From Micrasema longulum (Eukaryota > Arthropoda > Insecta > Trichoptera > Brachycentridae), in NCBI GenBank assembly GCA_022494885.1, contig JAGVSM010003509.1:124001-188000 (forward strand): a stretch of 64,000 nt of DNA. Direction: 5' to 3'. A program made the translations under genes and the position numbers. Below, piece by piece: positions 11,484 through 22,504 of this stretch (within the stretch, counting starts at the first letter, position 1; every line of letters starts with the position of its first letter). Under the pieces are notes generated by a model that saw only the letters and a program-made list of their open reading frames with translations, searched no databases and was not told where the DNA came from.

Positions 11484-12033
11484 ATAAAGACATAGTGTTT
11501 AATAATTCCATTTCCATGGTTAATGCCAATTTACATAAAATTTACCTCTTTTAAAGCAAAATAAATTAAAAATACGCCGCTTATATTACGCGCGTGCATC
11601 CCCCATCGCTGTCATAAACAAACTGAATATGTTTTACACAACGCCTGCTACAAATTAACTTTCCAAAAATACTATTAACTTTCCAAATCCGGTGTGAAAA
11701 TTTCCATTTGTAGAATACAAAAAATACGAGTTCATCATTTAAAAAAAAAAAAAAAAGAGATGTATTAAGTCTTGTGTCCTATGTCAACTAGTGTGATAGT
11801 CGTATCACAGCCACACAAGAGTTTATATTTTATTTTTTTACAAGAGAAATTCATAACGCGAAAGTTCACATGACAAAAACGAAACGAATAGTGCATCAAA
11901 TAAGAGAAAACTGCTTGTGCTAGGTGTGGTATTATTAATTAAAAAATAATACATATTTATTTAAATTTAAAAAAAATACTTATAAAACATTTTTTTGTCA
12001 ACGTTTACACATATTTATGTATATAAACATTAA

Positions 12034-12665
12034 AGTGGGCCGATGATGTATGAAGTTTTTTTATTTTTTTAAACGGCTAAGTGAAAGGGGTCTTAAAAAT
12101 TGCACTGTGGATCACATTAAATGTAAAAAATATTTTTTAAATATTCCATACTACTTTTGGTCCTCAACCGAGGTTTGAAGTTTATCACTGTCAGAACATT
12201 TTGTTAATTGTCTATACTGTTAAAAAAAGTTTTTGTTAGTAAAGATATAACTTAATCGCATTACAAATTCGAACACGTTTTAAAACTACCGAAATGCAAA
12301 AATTTTACACTCCGCGGAACTGATTCCGTTGAGCGCCTGGCTAATATTGACGAAAGCCATTGCTCATTAAAACGATGCTACCCATTTATTACAAAACAAA
12401 AAGCAACTCGCGCTCTTCGACGCCTTATTTAATAAAATTTAATATACATTACAGAATTTAATTAAGTTGAATTTCTTACTTAAATACGAAATGACCGCTG
12501 GTTTAGCGCAAAAAATCGACTTTTTCGAAAATTTCAAGCTCTGGTCGAGGGCCAAAAGTTGTGTCGAATATTTTTTCAAATATTTTTTGCATTCTGAGTA
12601 ATCCAAAAGGCAGCTTTTTAGACCCCTTTCATTTAAAAAATCAGAAAAAAAAATATCGGCCTACC
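12034..12665. mobile_element. Foldback MITE M, TAA-flanked, about 130-bp arms
   Basis: The left end reads AGTGGGCCGAT after TAA. The right end in reverse complement reads GGGTAGGCCGATA, followed on the plus strand by TAA. Subterminal blocks also match: gaaaggggtct, and ttttggtcctcaaccgagg against ttttggccctcgaccagag. A 3-bp TAA duplication with GG-rich ends fits PIF/Harbinger-type non-autonomous elements; that assignment is an inference. The frame at 12561-12743 lies across the right arm and is not a gene. Confidence 0.6.
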
Positions 12666-13164
12666 CTAATATACATGCATGCCCTAACACGAGCGTACAT
12701 ACGTTCATCTAAACATGATAATGATAATTGTAAAATATTATAATAATAATTAATACATAAGATTTTCCAAATTGATTGTAGAACTTAATTTTATTTATGG
12801 ACAAGTTAAAATATTTCACCACATTTATTCGCGGACATTTACTTTCTACTTGATCTAATCTGCAGGTGCAGATCAGTACCAATTAGATCCTTGTAAACAA
12901 AAGATAATTATTATTCATATAGCATTACATATATATACATATGTAGTTTAAATGAATAACGATAACGGAATTCAACTTATTACTGTAATAAAAATATTTT
13001 AAATTAGCAAGATATTATGGTCATCCAGTTAGGATAAATTGTAACAATAATGAAACTTTGAATATTGACCGAATAGTATTTATACAATTACATATAATTA
13101 TTTACTAAATTTTATAAATCCTGTGGGTGTTTAAATAAAGACAGAATTATGAATGTTCCACAGT

Positions 13165-13300
13165 ACAAAAAGTGATATTCAAACCAGCTCATGAATTGTC
13201 ATAAGCCCTGTAAATGCCTAGACTTCCATATTACTTTCTCAAAAATGTTTTTCCTCTCTGTTGCGACAAATTTAGATTCAAGAAGCAAATCACTACTAGA
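13165..13300 (+). repeat. Repeat E tail fragment
   Basis: This matches the repeat E tail: aaccagctcatga, cataagccctgtaaatgcct, agacttccatatta, ctctctgttgcgacaaattt. The core is missing. Confidence 0.65.
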
Positions 13301-15784
13301 ATGATATAATATTATAGAAAAAGGAAATGAGTAAATTCGTTTTTTTTTGTTAATAATAGACTATTAAAATAAGGCAAAATTTTATTCGTTTTAATTTTTA
13401 TGTATCGTATTATCAGTTTTATATTTTTTTTAAGTTTTGTATTTCAGATATTACTCCGTCTCAAGTTCTCTTCCGCTTCTTCCAGGTCAGTTCTGCCGAT
13501 TAGTCCGCTGACGGTAAGTTAACCGGAAATCTTCCACAATTCTCTTAGTATTGGTTGATCCATATGAACGACATCTTTCAAAATAGTTCTTTTTTACGGA
13601 TTTTTTTTACATTTTCAAGAAACTTTGCTGTATAATTGAATGCTCTTATTTTAAAAATAAAACATAAAACATTGTTGTATCCAATTGCTCATAGGTCTGA
13701 AGTTCTTCATTACCATTCAAACAATTTTACAAAGAAAATTTCCAATACCGATTAATAAAATATAACACGTTTGTTTATTAATTAACCTGTTTTTCTAGTT
13801 TGTTTTTGCCTGTATTGTAACGAACTACGTACCATTCTTCTTAAATGAAAAAAAAAAAAAATTATGAACTAACTGTAAGTAACAAAAAAAGCATTTTATT
13901 TATTTTCCTACCTTTCTTTCGTTCTGGTAAATGAAAAGAATAAAACTCGTTTTATTTTTAGAATGTTTTCTTTTTGTGGGTGAAGGAGTGATTAGAGGTA
14001 AGAAAGAAAATGACTAGGCTTACATTTGAGAGGTGAAATGAGAATTAGCTTCTTTAAAAATTGTATACTGTCTATACAAATAAACTAAGGCCTGTATTCC
14101 AACATGACGTTAAAATTTATCATCAATTTTGTCTACAAAGTAAAATGAAGTTTTCTGTATAAAATTTTTTTTTTTTCCTAAAAATGTTTAAACATTTTTA
14201 TGTTTAAACCTTTTAAATATGATTAAAGTTATCGACGAAGATATTTCAAATCTTTATACAAATATTCTAATTTTTGTACATAAATATTGATTTTTATTTA
14301 AACGTTTATAATCGAGATTCAGGGCAGCGATTAGCTAAGTAACATCGAAATTTATGTACAAAAATGTGGACATTTGTTTTAAAATTCAAAGTTACTGATC
14401 ATATTCAATTTTTATTCAGAAAACTCAATTTTTTAGGTATTTAACAAATAAAAGTTATTGATTCAAATTATTATTTTATAAAAAATTTATAAAACCGTTA
14501 TGTTTATTTGACGTTTAATTATCAGTGTTGCCAAATATCCAGCAAAATGTAAAAGCGTGCAAAAAATTATAATCTCCAATCAATAATAAAAATAGATAAA
14601 ATCATTTCACTTATGTACATACTAGGCAACGCCTGAAAATATTTTTCCATTTTGTTAACTTCTTCTTTTACTAATTAGTTTAAACAACTATAAATTTTGA
14701 AATCAAACAATGTATTTTAGTCCTAGAAATTTGGATATTGCGATTCATTTTCAAACCAAACAATTTAAGATTTAAATAAGTTTTGAAACAAATTAGTAGT
14801 TTTATTTGAAATATAAATTATGCAAATTAATAAGATAAATCAACAAATTTTACAGAAAAAACGTTTTTATTACGTTCACCCTTTAAAAACCTCACATTTA
14901 TTTCGTAAGCAACTTTAGCCAGCATATTTAGTCCTAGGGCGCAATGAGCTATTAATTTTGATTTCCGGAAGCTTCGTGCTTTGGGGTTGCTTTATTTTGT
15001 AATTTTATCTCCTTTTAACGCGGCGGTCCATAAAGTGAACCAAAATAACTACATTCAAAGACTTTATGGTGCATATGAAAGGCTCTATTTTTGGCAAAAA
15101 TCGTGGTTTGATTAAAAAGAGAACGCGGTCAAAAGTGGTAAAAATTGTTTAGTAACTAAAACTATCAAATTTGAACGTAATATTTTTCTTAAATGTTCAT
15201 TTATAAAAAAAAAAACGAAATTCGCAACCTTAGCACCTGATTGCAGCTTTTAAAAAAAACAAATGGATGTATTGAAGAAGTAGGAACGTTTTGTCATACG
15301 CAAAATAGTTAATATTAGAAGGTGCATAAAATGACTAATTACTAAGATTAACCAATGATAGGTGATAAACCCAGGAACTTTCGACAGAACAATATTCTCT
15401 TTTCAAAAAGATTTTTCGTCTCTATTGAAGTATTTTTATATGAAAAAAGTTACCCCATGATGATGTAGTTAATAGCCAAATGGAATTTTAAAAAAGAAAG
15501 TTAAGAAATTGTGTCAATTTTGTTAAAATTGACTGTTTTATAGTTCTTTTTCTCATTTGAGGCATTTTTTCTAATTTGACAAAAATGCAACAAATATTCA
15601 ATAGAATTATTTTTTTTAGCTTTTTTATGTAGGAAATTAATTAAGCACCGGAGTTTCTTATTTGATTCCAAGTGAGACTAAAATAAAAAATCTGATTTTT
15701 TAAGCATTTTTGCGATAAATTTTATTTTTATATTAACTTTTTTATGCTTTATGAGGAAAGTTAATTAAACAATACAAGTTTTTT
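13301..15784. other. AT-rich sequence with two decayed repeat E traces
   Basis: There is no supported gene. A reverse trace of the repeat E core (acatactaggcaacgcctga then aaatat) lies at 14617-14646. A decayed plus-strand tail (aaccaatgataggtgataaa then ctctattgaag) lies at 15350-15432. The rest is AT-rich. The CpG-richer block 14930-15060 has no recognisable frame. Confidence 0.4.
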
Positions 15785-16310
15785 TTTTTTAATTTATTTA
15801 TTTAACTTTTTGTAAATAATTTTATTTGTACATTGGCGGGCTTATTGCCAAATGGCAATTTCTTCCAACCAACCAATAAAATAAAAGGTTTATTTTTATA
15901 ATTCAAGTTACATAACATATTCAATCGAAAAAATATTAAAAAGCTAAAGATATTTTAAAATAAAAATAAACGTATTTGATTATAAATTACCTCAAATCAA
16001 AACTATTACTTAATGGGATAAAGGAAAAAAAAGGAAAGAGGAAAAAGGAAAGGAGGAGAGGTTAAGGAAGAGAAAGGAGATGTTTCTTCAGACGTGATAT
16101 AAACAGAGATAATGTAGTAACATCTTTGATGGTGGATGGGAGATGATTCCACAGTCAAGTCAACACTATATGAGTTAGAGAAAAAAGAGGAATTGTGGAT
16201 GGGTATTAAGACAGTGCCTTGAGAATTACAACGAAGAGGTAAACCATGAACTGATAAGCTTTGAAATTTTTCACGCAGGTAACTAGGAGCGTTAGGACTA
16301 TGAAATACAT
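15785..16310 (-). mobile_element. LINE 3' end (H-type), C-terminal ORF remnant
   Basis: Read in reverse from about 16305, the sequence encodes HSPNAPSYLREKFQSLSVHG then LPLRCNSQGTVLIP. After a frame slip it reads LWNHLPSTIKDVTTLSLFIS and RLKKHLLSL. The WN-LP motif followed by a basic helix is the usual ending of CR1/Jockey-type LINE ORF2. The 3' UTR contains acattggcgggcttattgcc in plus-strand reading, and the T-rich run at 15779-15800 marks the poly-A side. Near-identical 3' ends lie at 45735-45822. Confidence 0.65.
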
Positions 16311-16600
16311 TGAACAGAAAAGAATATCACATGGGCAGGATATGTTGCAAGACAAAACGTCACAAGATGGACCATCAAAATTTTAAAAGGGAGACCATGG
16401 GAGAATAAGCAAGGCGTCAAAAGACCTTAAAAAGGATGGTCCGACGACATACTATGTCTATTAGCTATAGCTATTAGCTGCTGAGGGGAGTAAAAATTGG
16501 CTGCAAGCAGCAAGCAAAAAAGTGGAAGGATATGGAAGAAGCATATTCAGCAGTGGAGGACAGAAGGCTGAAGAAGAAGAAGAAGAAAAAAGATCACATT
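16310..16600 (+). mobile_element. RTE-like LINE 3' fragment with GAAGAA tail
   Basis: Broken frames encode ITWAGYVARQN, then KGRPWENKQG, WSDDI, NWLQAASKK, and finally IWKKHIQQW and a run of Glu/Lys codons. This is the arrangement of C-termini in insect RTE-like endonuclease/reverse-transcriptase proteins (W-GHVAR, GRP--RW-DDI, W-QAA, EAY--QW). The gaagaagaagaag run at 16571-16585 is the characteristic tail. It abuts the oppositely oriented LINE at 15785-16310. Confidence 0.6.
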
Positions 16601-16760
16601 TAGTACCAAAGTATGAAATATCAGTTTTTAAAATTAATTAAAAATCATTTGTCGCTTCTAACTTCATTAATTTCTTCGGAATAAATATATAATTCAAAAC
16701 ACTTGTACCTAGAGTAAGTCAGCATTAAATATGTTTTAGTTTTTAAAGGTAAGTTTTACA

Positions 16761-16912
16761 CTGAATTATTTTATTGTACTTGGACTGGCACCTGCAGCGT
16801 AAGACTGATCAATTTACCTTCCTGTAATAGATGATGAAATATGCTGTATTTTATTTAAAGATTCAGTGGCGTTTGCACTACCACGTGCAAATGAGGGTTT
16901 AATGATGACGAC
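16761..16912 (+). repeat. SINE B 3' half (decayed)
   Basis: The segment tggactggcacctgcagcgt, then aagactgatcaatttacctt, then gtgcaaatgagggtt corresponds to the SINE B body (tggactggtacctgaagcgt). The head is missing. Confidence 0.6.
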
Positions 16913-17314
16913 CCATAGTGAGTTTTGAGGCTCTTTTTTTCGCTTAATTTATTGGTTATCTTTTTTGTTTCATCTTTAGTTTTATTGACTCTTTCTTTTT
17001 CTTTCTAAGCAAAGAATGCAAAAGTGGTGAAATTTTTTTAAATAAAAAAGCAAATGGCACGCTGGACATCCCTGATTTAACGAGACTGATAGGTATAATA
17101 TATGGAGATACCAACACAAATTGAGTCATATGTTATACATATTCTCGTCACATTTTGTTGACTTGTTCAGAAATTGTATTATATATTGTGTTGTACATAT
17201 AATTGGTGCTGTATTAGGTTAATGTTTTTTTTTAAATACTGTACTGTAATTTAACAATAAAGCACTGTATACACAACAATAAACATTAATAAATAATTTT
17301 TTTAAATGATGTTC

Positions 17315-17600
17315 CAAAAAGGTGTACAAAATTGCAGTTTGCTTCTGTTATGGCGTCTGGAAGACATAATATTTTTGTAAATTCTCCCACCAGTGGACCA
17401 CACCAGATTGAAAATTAGCGTGAAAAATATTTTATGTTTGGTTTTTCATTTTAAGATTTTAATTTTTACGGTAATAAATTCAAAAGAACTTACTGCAATC
17501 AAATGCTGTAGAAATCAATATGACTTTTTTTTATTTTGCTTACCCGCACTTAAATAATACCAACTGTAAACCTCGATTTTTTACCGGAAACGGTTTTAAT
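17315..17600 (+). repeat. Repeat G, copy 1
   Basis: It matches 39975-40213 over about 250 bp in blocks: acaaaattgcag, then atggcgtctggaagaca against atagcgtctagtagaca, then ttttgtaaattctcc, then aattcaaaagaact, then ttttgcttacccgcacttaa against ttttgcttgtctacacttaa. No coding content or terminal repeats are visible. The class is unknown. Confidence 0.6.
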
Positions 17601-18169
17601 TTGTAAATTTAATATTACACATGTATTTATTATTTTATTTAATAAATGTATTGGAAACATGTGTACACATATTAATTATCAAGTAATCGATAAATAATAG
17701 GGGTCAATAAATAATTTTAATAAAATCAAGTTATCTTTATAAAACTAGTGAATTAAAAAATGAATACAGAGCGTCCTCTGGTTAGGATAGTCTCCATTTA
17801 ACATGGCTCAGCCTGTTTTAAAATAGAGATTTTTTTAAGTTTCGAAGTATAAGCAGTTTTTTTTACTTATATATCAATAACAATAACAAAAAACTAATGA
17901 TTCTTAATTATAAATGCAAAGCTAATCAAATGAAAAAATTTAATAAGCATCATTATATAAATATAAGTTTTATATATATGTGCTACGAATACATGGTGCT
18001 ACCTAAACATCAATAATAAGGTAAAATTAATCATAAAAAAGTAAATATGAAGTAATGTAATACATAATAATATAAACAATGTATGTTCCAACTATATGAA
18101 GTAATACGTTTATTTATCTTAAAATCTCTCGCTACACTATTTAAATATGAAGTTGTTTTTAGTTATTAT

Positions 18170-18355
18170 TTATTATTATTATTTCAGTTTTTTATGTAAA
18201 TATTACTACTTGTTACTTTATTACTATTTGTTGCTATATTATTATTGTTAACATACCTATATATAAATATATTTCTGTCCCGAAATGAGTTTGTTGTAAC
18301 TCCTGGGAGTACAAAAAACTAATTTGTATGATTTAATAAATAAATAAAATGTTTT
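18170..18355 (+). mobile_element. LINE 3'-UTR end
   Basis: The segment cccgaaatgagtttgttgta then actcctgggagtac, ending in aataaataaataaaat, matches in reverse the 3' end at 22555-22600 of the minus-strand LINE at 22505-23055. It is therefore a short plus-strand 3' end of the same LINE family, with no coding part left. Confidence 0.55.
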
Positions 18356-18399
18356 TTTTTTTTTTTATCATTTTATATTTGGAGTTAAATCAATAAATG

Positions 18400-18560
18400 A
18401 CGGTCTGCGTGACTGCTTGACTCACACACGGAAGATTCCGGGTTCGATTCCCGGTGAGAACACAAAAATTAAATGTGCTTTTTCTCAAGCAAAGGTGTTC
18501 TGTGATGTAATTCACCCCTGGAATTGGGTCTCCTGGCCTGTTGTAGTGCAAAAAAATAAT
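18400..18560 (+). repeat. SINE A, copy 1 (internal deletion in box A)
   Basis: The tRNA-like head includes the B box ggttcgattcc. The body reads tttttctcaagc, tgttctgtgatgtaattcac, tctcctggcctgttgtagtg, then an A-rich tail. Compared with the copy at 24047-24245, the head lacks about 14 bases of box A, so this copy probably lost its RNA polymerase III promoter. Confidence 0.8.
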
Positions 18561-18796
18561 ATTTTTGGAGCAATTACATAATGTTGTTTTTTACCAAAGG
18601 AGGTTGATACAAGGGGGACAATACGTAGTATGGTATTTCAGTTAAATTTTATTACATTTTTTTTATATCAATATATCAATATTGTTTTTTCTTCTTTATT
18701 TCATGTTTTAAATTTTATTTATGCACAAGTGACGTAGAACTTTTAAGTATCCTTAATTATGCTTTGAAGGTATACTCGTAAACTATAAAATACTTG

Positions 18797-18970
18797 TTAC
18801 GATTCAAAACAGTTCTCTTTGGTACAAAGTTGGCAAAACATGTCGGAATTTGTACCGTCACCTAGTAGTAATAAATAACACTGTTCATTAACACAAGTTA
18901 TAGAACGCGGAACATAAGTTCCACACACCACGTGTTCCTGTTCCATTCTTTCAGGTGATTTATTTGCCAT
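18797..18970 (-). CDS. Small Cys-rich ORF, 57 aa, hypothetical
   Basis: A minus-strand frame starts with MANKSPERMEQEHVVCGTYV and ends LCTKENCFES. It has six cysteines at residues 16, 26, 31, 46, 49 and 54, including C-x2-C and C-x4-C spacing that could bind zinc, plus His13. I recognise no family. It has no second copy in the window and no visible introns or neighbours. It could be a piece of a transposase zinc-finger region, a decayed exon or chance. Confidence 0.25.
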   Translation of the reverse strand: MANKSPERMEQEHVVCGTYVPRSITCVNEQCYLLLLGDGTNSDMFCQLCTKENCFES

Positions 18971-19263
18971 TTAATGAAAAAGTTCACTGAAATTCATACT
19001 GCGTTTGTTGCAGTTATGAGGATTTGCATGGAAATTGTGATTTTTAGGATTGGCAATCAAATGCAAACAGACAACAGCACAAAATAGCATTTTTTTATCC
19101 AATTGTGCCAACCCCTATCTAGCTTTGTTCATAAAAATATAAAGTTAATATTTTGTCTGGACCATCCGATTTTTCAATTAACTTTTTAAATGGTTTGTTT
19201 ATTTATAGATACGGTTTTCATACTGTAGTCATTTAACGAAAAATAGAACGGTATTATTATTGT

Positions 19264-19450
19264 AATCGGGTAGTGGTCCCGTTGCTAATGTCTCGGACTC
19301 ACGGTTAAAAGGTCCGTGGTTCGAACTCCACACAACCCCTACCTAATTCTCATTCTCTAATAGTGAGTTAATTTCAATTCGTTGAAAATGGCTTTCAAAA
19401 TCAAATACTAAGAAAAATTGGGGTAAATTGTTAGAACGAAAATATTGGTT
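19264..19450 (+). repeat. SINE C, copy 1
   Basis: The tRNA-like head reads cgggtagtggtcccgttgct, then tctcggactcacgg, then the B box ggttcgaactcc. The body contains attctctaatagtgagtta and cgttgaaaatggctttcaaa. It is followed within 20 bases by SINE B in the same direction. Confidence 0.8.
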
Positions 19451-19467
19451 TTTGTATATATTTTTTG

Positions 19468-19730
19468 TCGGCCTCGTGGTGTAATGGTCAGCGCGTTAGC
19501 CTGCGATGCAAGAGGTCTTGGGTTTGATTCCCGACATGGTTGATATTAAATATTTATTTAAAAGGGTGTTTTCACACTAGAATATTTCATAGTCCCTGGA
19601 CTGGTACCTGAAGCGTAAGACTGATCATCTTACCTTCATGTAACAAAAAAATATCAAGATTCGCTGCGATTGGTGTACCAATGCAGTGTTTTATATACCA
19701 TTAGGTGCGGAATGGGAAAGACGATGATAA
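19468..19730 (+). repeat. SINE B, reference full-length copy
   Basis: The tRNA-like head has an A-box region TGGTGTAATGGTCAGCGCG and B box GGTTTGATTCC. A body follows: tatttcatagtccctggact, ggtacctgaagcgtaagact, tgcgattggtgtaccaatgc. The 3' part reads accattaggtgcggaatgg and ends in gatgataa. It is the best plus-strand copy of a family with at least ten traces in the window. Confidence 0.85.
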
Positions 19731-20479
19731 TTTTTTTTTTAATTATGTAAAAATAAATATTACTCAGGTTTATGCGTAATTAGGCACCGCATTTAAAGGC
19801 TGGCAGGAGATATGATTTTTATGCAATGAAAATCAAATACCACTTACATTTACATGATTATATCATGTATATTATTAAATACTTATATGTATATACATAT
19901 TTATAATATTTCGACTTGTTTTTAGTTTTTATGTATGGATTATTTTTAATTTTTTTTTTAATGTGTTTTCTTTAAATTGAAGATAGAATGAATAAAATAA
20001 TTAGTTTGAGACCACTGAAGCATTATATATACAAGCAGTCATTATTACTACCTAGATAGGTTCATGCTCATTTGGTTGTACATAGGAAGTGGGTACTACT
20101 GACTTTGCAACAATAATAATCGATGAACCAGAGATTCAATCTGTTTGTATAATATACTCATAGAAAGGTCTATCTATTTTTTGTGCTAAATTTGTGTGAA
20201 GATTTACAAACATAAAATGCATCTGTTTTTTTACTATTTTTCTTCTATACTATATTTTCTTCTTTATATTTTTGCCATACAATTAACTATGTTTTCATTC
20301 TATTAAATAACTTTGTATTTAATTTTAATTTTATACAAATTAGCTACGGCCGTTAATTGTAATAATAAATAATGTATATTCTCCTCTACAGACGTAAATC
20401 GTGGTATGTACCTCACTTGGGTCAAAAATAGCAAAATATTCAGTTTTGAGAATAGGTTGGTAAAATGTATGGAAGAATA
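19731..20479. other. AT-rich sequence, no gene seen
   Basis: No reading frame or repeat match was found before the LINE that begins near 20480. Confidence 0.4.
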
Positions 20480-20583
20480 CTGATTCAGAGAGTAAGAAGG
20501 GCTACTAAGGATAAGTGTGGGATATTCAGAGTGGTTTTATAAATGGAAGAGGATGTATGGATCAAATATTTGCTTAACGAGAC

Positions 20584-21021
20584 ATGACAAAGAAATTTCT
20601 TGCTAAAAACAAAAAGCTTTTCTGTGCATTTGTCGATCTGCAAAAAGCGTTTGATAGAGTTGACAGAGAAAAAATATGGAAGGTGTTATCGGAGTATGTA
20701 GTGAGCGATAATCTGATGCGAGCTATTGCTTTTCTGGATAAAAACAGCACAGCATGTGTTAGGGTAAACGGAACATACACATCGTAGTTTGACATTCATA
20801 AAGGAGTGAAGCAGGGATGTGTGATGTCACCATGGCTGTTCAACGTCTATATCGATAACTCCATGAAAGAACTAAAAGGCTTAAGAATGGGAGCAAAAAT
20901 GGGTGATTTGAATGTCAATTGTCTTTTGTACGCTGACGATGCCGTGCTTCTTGCTAACAACAAAGTGGAACTGCAATTATTGGTCACAAAGGTCTACCAT
21001 GTAAGGGAAGCGATTTGCTGA
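20584..21021 (+). pseudogene. Reverse transcriptase palm fragment (LINE)
   Basis: Residues run from FLAKNKKLFCAFVDLQKAFD to a stop after NGTYTS, then continue in frame from FDIHKGVKQGCVMSPWLF to LLYADDAVLLANN. Motif A (VDLQKAFD), motif B (KQGCVMSPWLFN) and motif C (YADD) are present. A single in-frame stop at 20785-20787 and a frame change near 21010 disable it. The downstream frame resumes at MLMNVDKSNVMGFERN (21018 on), which is the usual N-V-K-K-M region after the palm. Confidence 0.8.
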
Positions 21022-21346
21022 TGAATGTCGATAAATCGAATGTGATGGGTTTTGAAAGAAATAAAAGTATGACTAAATGTGAAATCACTTTAAATGGATT
21101 AATACTAAAACAAGTAGACGAATTTGTGTATCTAGAAAGTATGTTTACTAGGGATAAAATGACTGAAAAATATATTGATAGGAGGGTGAGTGCCGGGAAC
21201 AGAGTGAACAGTGCACTCAAATCAATCTTGGCAAATAAATGTTTATCGCAAGAGGCAAAATTAGCAGCTCACAGCGGAGTCCTGGTTCCAACCCTGATGT
21301 ATGGGAGAAGTATGGACTTGGAAAAACAGGGATGAAAGTAGGCTGA

Positions 21347-21720
21347 ATGCTGTGGAAATGCGATCTCTCGGGTGAATGTGTGGTCAAACTATGTACGATA
21401 GATGCGCAAATCTTGATCGAGACGAGCATTATCGACAAAATTAAGAAAGGAGCTCTGCGCTGGTTTGGACATGTAGAACGAATGGACAGCGAAAAAACGG
21501 CTAAGAATATTTACAATGCGAATGTTGATGGATGCAAAAATAGAGGAAGACCGAGAAAGACATAGCACGACCAAATCCAACAAATACTTGAGGATGGACA
21601 TATCAAAAGTCGGAATAATTGGCGCGCGTGCATGAGAATATGTATGAATGTAGAGGAAGCGAGATCTGTATGCAAACATAGAGTGATGTGGCGTTCTATC
21701 ATCTCTGCCTATCCTAACGG
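21347..21720 (+). pseudogene. LINE C-terminal domain remnant
   Basis: The readable pieces are LRWFGHVERMDSEKTAKNIY and NRGRPRKT, followed after a stop by HDQIQQILEDGHIKSRNNWR and a CMNVEEAR-like ending. This basic RGRPRKTW-D segment is well known from arthropod LINE ORF2 C-termini. The same segment, differently broken, occurs at 57842-58080 and 41093-41240. Confidence 0.75.
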
Positions 21721-21754
21721 GGGAACGGCGTGATGGTTTGTTGTTGTTATTGTT

Positions 21755-21955
21755 GTTGAGAATAGGCGTCTTAAAAGAATCTTGGGTGAGCGATGGTTTG
21801 ACTTTGTGATTAAAAGAGGAATAAAATAACAGGCAAATCAAACTTTGTTGATACCTGTTATGAAGTTAAGGTGATACGGTTGGCTAAGGCATGTATTTCG
21901 GAGGTCTCCTGAGATCCTCAATCACGCTTGCCTACGTTACAAGGCATCAGATTTA
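21755..21955 (+). mobile_element. Second, unrelated LINE C-terminal fragment
   Basis: It encodes RRLKRILGERWFDFVIKRG, then LLIPVMKLR, a stop, YGWLRHVFRRSPEILNHACL and RYKASD. This resembles LINE C-termini with an RLRWLGHVLRM-type motif, from a different lineage than the preceding element. It starts only about 15 bases after that element's 3' end. Confidence 0.5.
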
Positions 21956-22065
21956 TTTATTTATTTATTTGACACTTTATATACATATACAATAAATATA
22001 CATATAAGGGCGGGCATATTGTCTTAAGGCAATTTTTTCCTACCTACCCAGATTCTCCATGTCCT
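21955..22065 (-). mobile_element. LINE 3'-UTR end (H-like)
   Basis: The (attt) run at 21954-21970, followed by gggcgggcatattgtcttaa and ggcaattttttcctacctac, corresponds to the H-type end (ggcgggcttattgcc, ggcaatttcttccaaccaac). It is the reverse-oriented 3' end of a LINE with no coding sequence retained. A weaker copy lies at 55345-55400. Confidence 0.45.
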
Positions 22066-22350
22066 GGACACCTGCTGCTGATTGTCCATCGGCAGTTCAT
22101 ATCAGATCTCCAGATATGAAAACATATGACATAAAGAAAGGCTTTGAGCATAATGTCCCTTTAATCCATGTACCCCATTGTACGATATTTCATTATTTCT
22201 GTCACCCAATACCTAGGAAATTCAATATTTTCTCTTTCTAGGCCCTTATTTTAAACTATTATTCCAATTAGGTTAACCCTGTTTTTTTTACAATAAAAAT
22301 CAGTGCACGTTGGTGTTAAAAAATAAGTATTTACTTTTTTTAGATTTATG

Positions 22351-22500
22351 ATAATATTTCAATTTTGGTGGCCCTTTTTAACGAGTTGTAAATAACTCAC
22401 TGTTATAAAATGAAAATCAATTTTAGGTAGAGCGAGGTTCAAACCTCAGACCCCTGATCCGTGAGTCCCCAACACTAGTCACGGGACCACAACCCGATTT
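22351..22500 (-). repeat. SINE C, copy 2
   Basis: In reverse it carries the tRNA-like head (near 22440-22500, ggttcaaacctcagacccc, ggaccacaacccg) and the body ggtggccctttttaacgagt then tgtaaataactcac. It sits directly beside the poly-A side of the LINE at 22505-23055. Confidence 0.8.
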
Positions 22501-22504
22501 AAGT

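Larger units (their letters stand above)
20480..21740 (+). mobile_element. LINE fragment with reverse transcriptase core, several frame breaks
   Basis: The element starts inside the RT domain (SGFINGRGCMDQIF near 20530) and runs through the thumb and a C-terminal GHVERM / GRPRKT region, and so to the 3' end. The RT motifs are FVDLQKAFDRVDR, GVKQGCVMSPWLFNVYID and LLYADDAV, so both catalytic aspartate blocks survive. The frame is broken by a stop at 20785-20787, a shift near 21005-21015, another near 21335 and a stop at 21563-21565. It is therefore a dead, 5'-truncated copy. Two more 3' ends of the same family lie at 40999-41290 and 57700-58140. Confidence 0.85.

Noticed and set aside
19468..19540. 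Apparent tRNA genes at several places
   Set aside because: All tRNA-like heads are followed by SINE-specific bodies repeated elsewhere in the window. None stands alone as a clean tRNA gene.
21389..21841. 150-aa minus-strand frame
   Set aside because: It is antisense to LINE C-terminal coding and has no recognisable domain.
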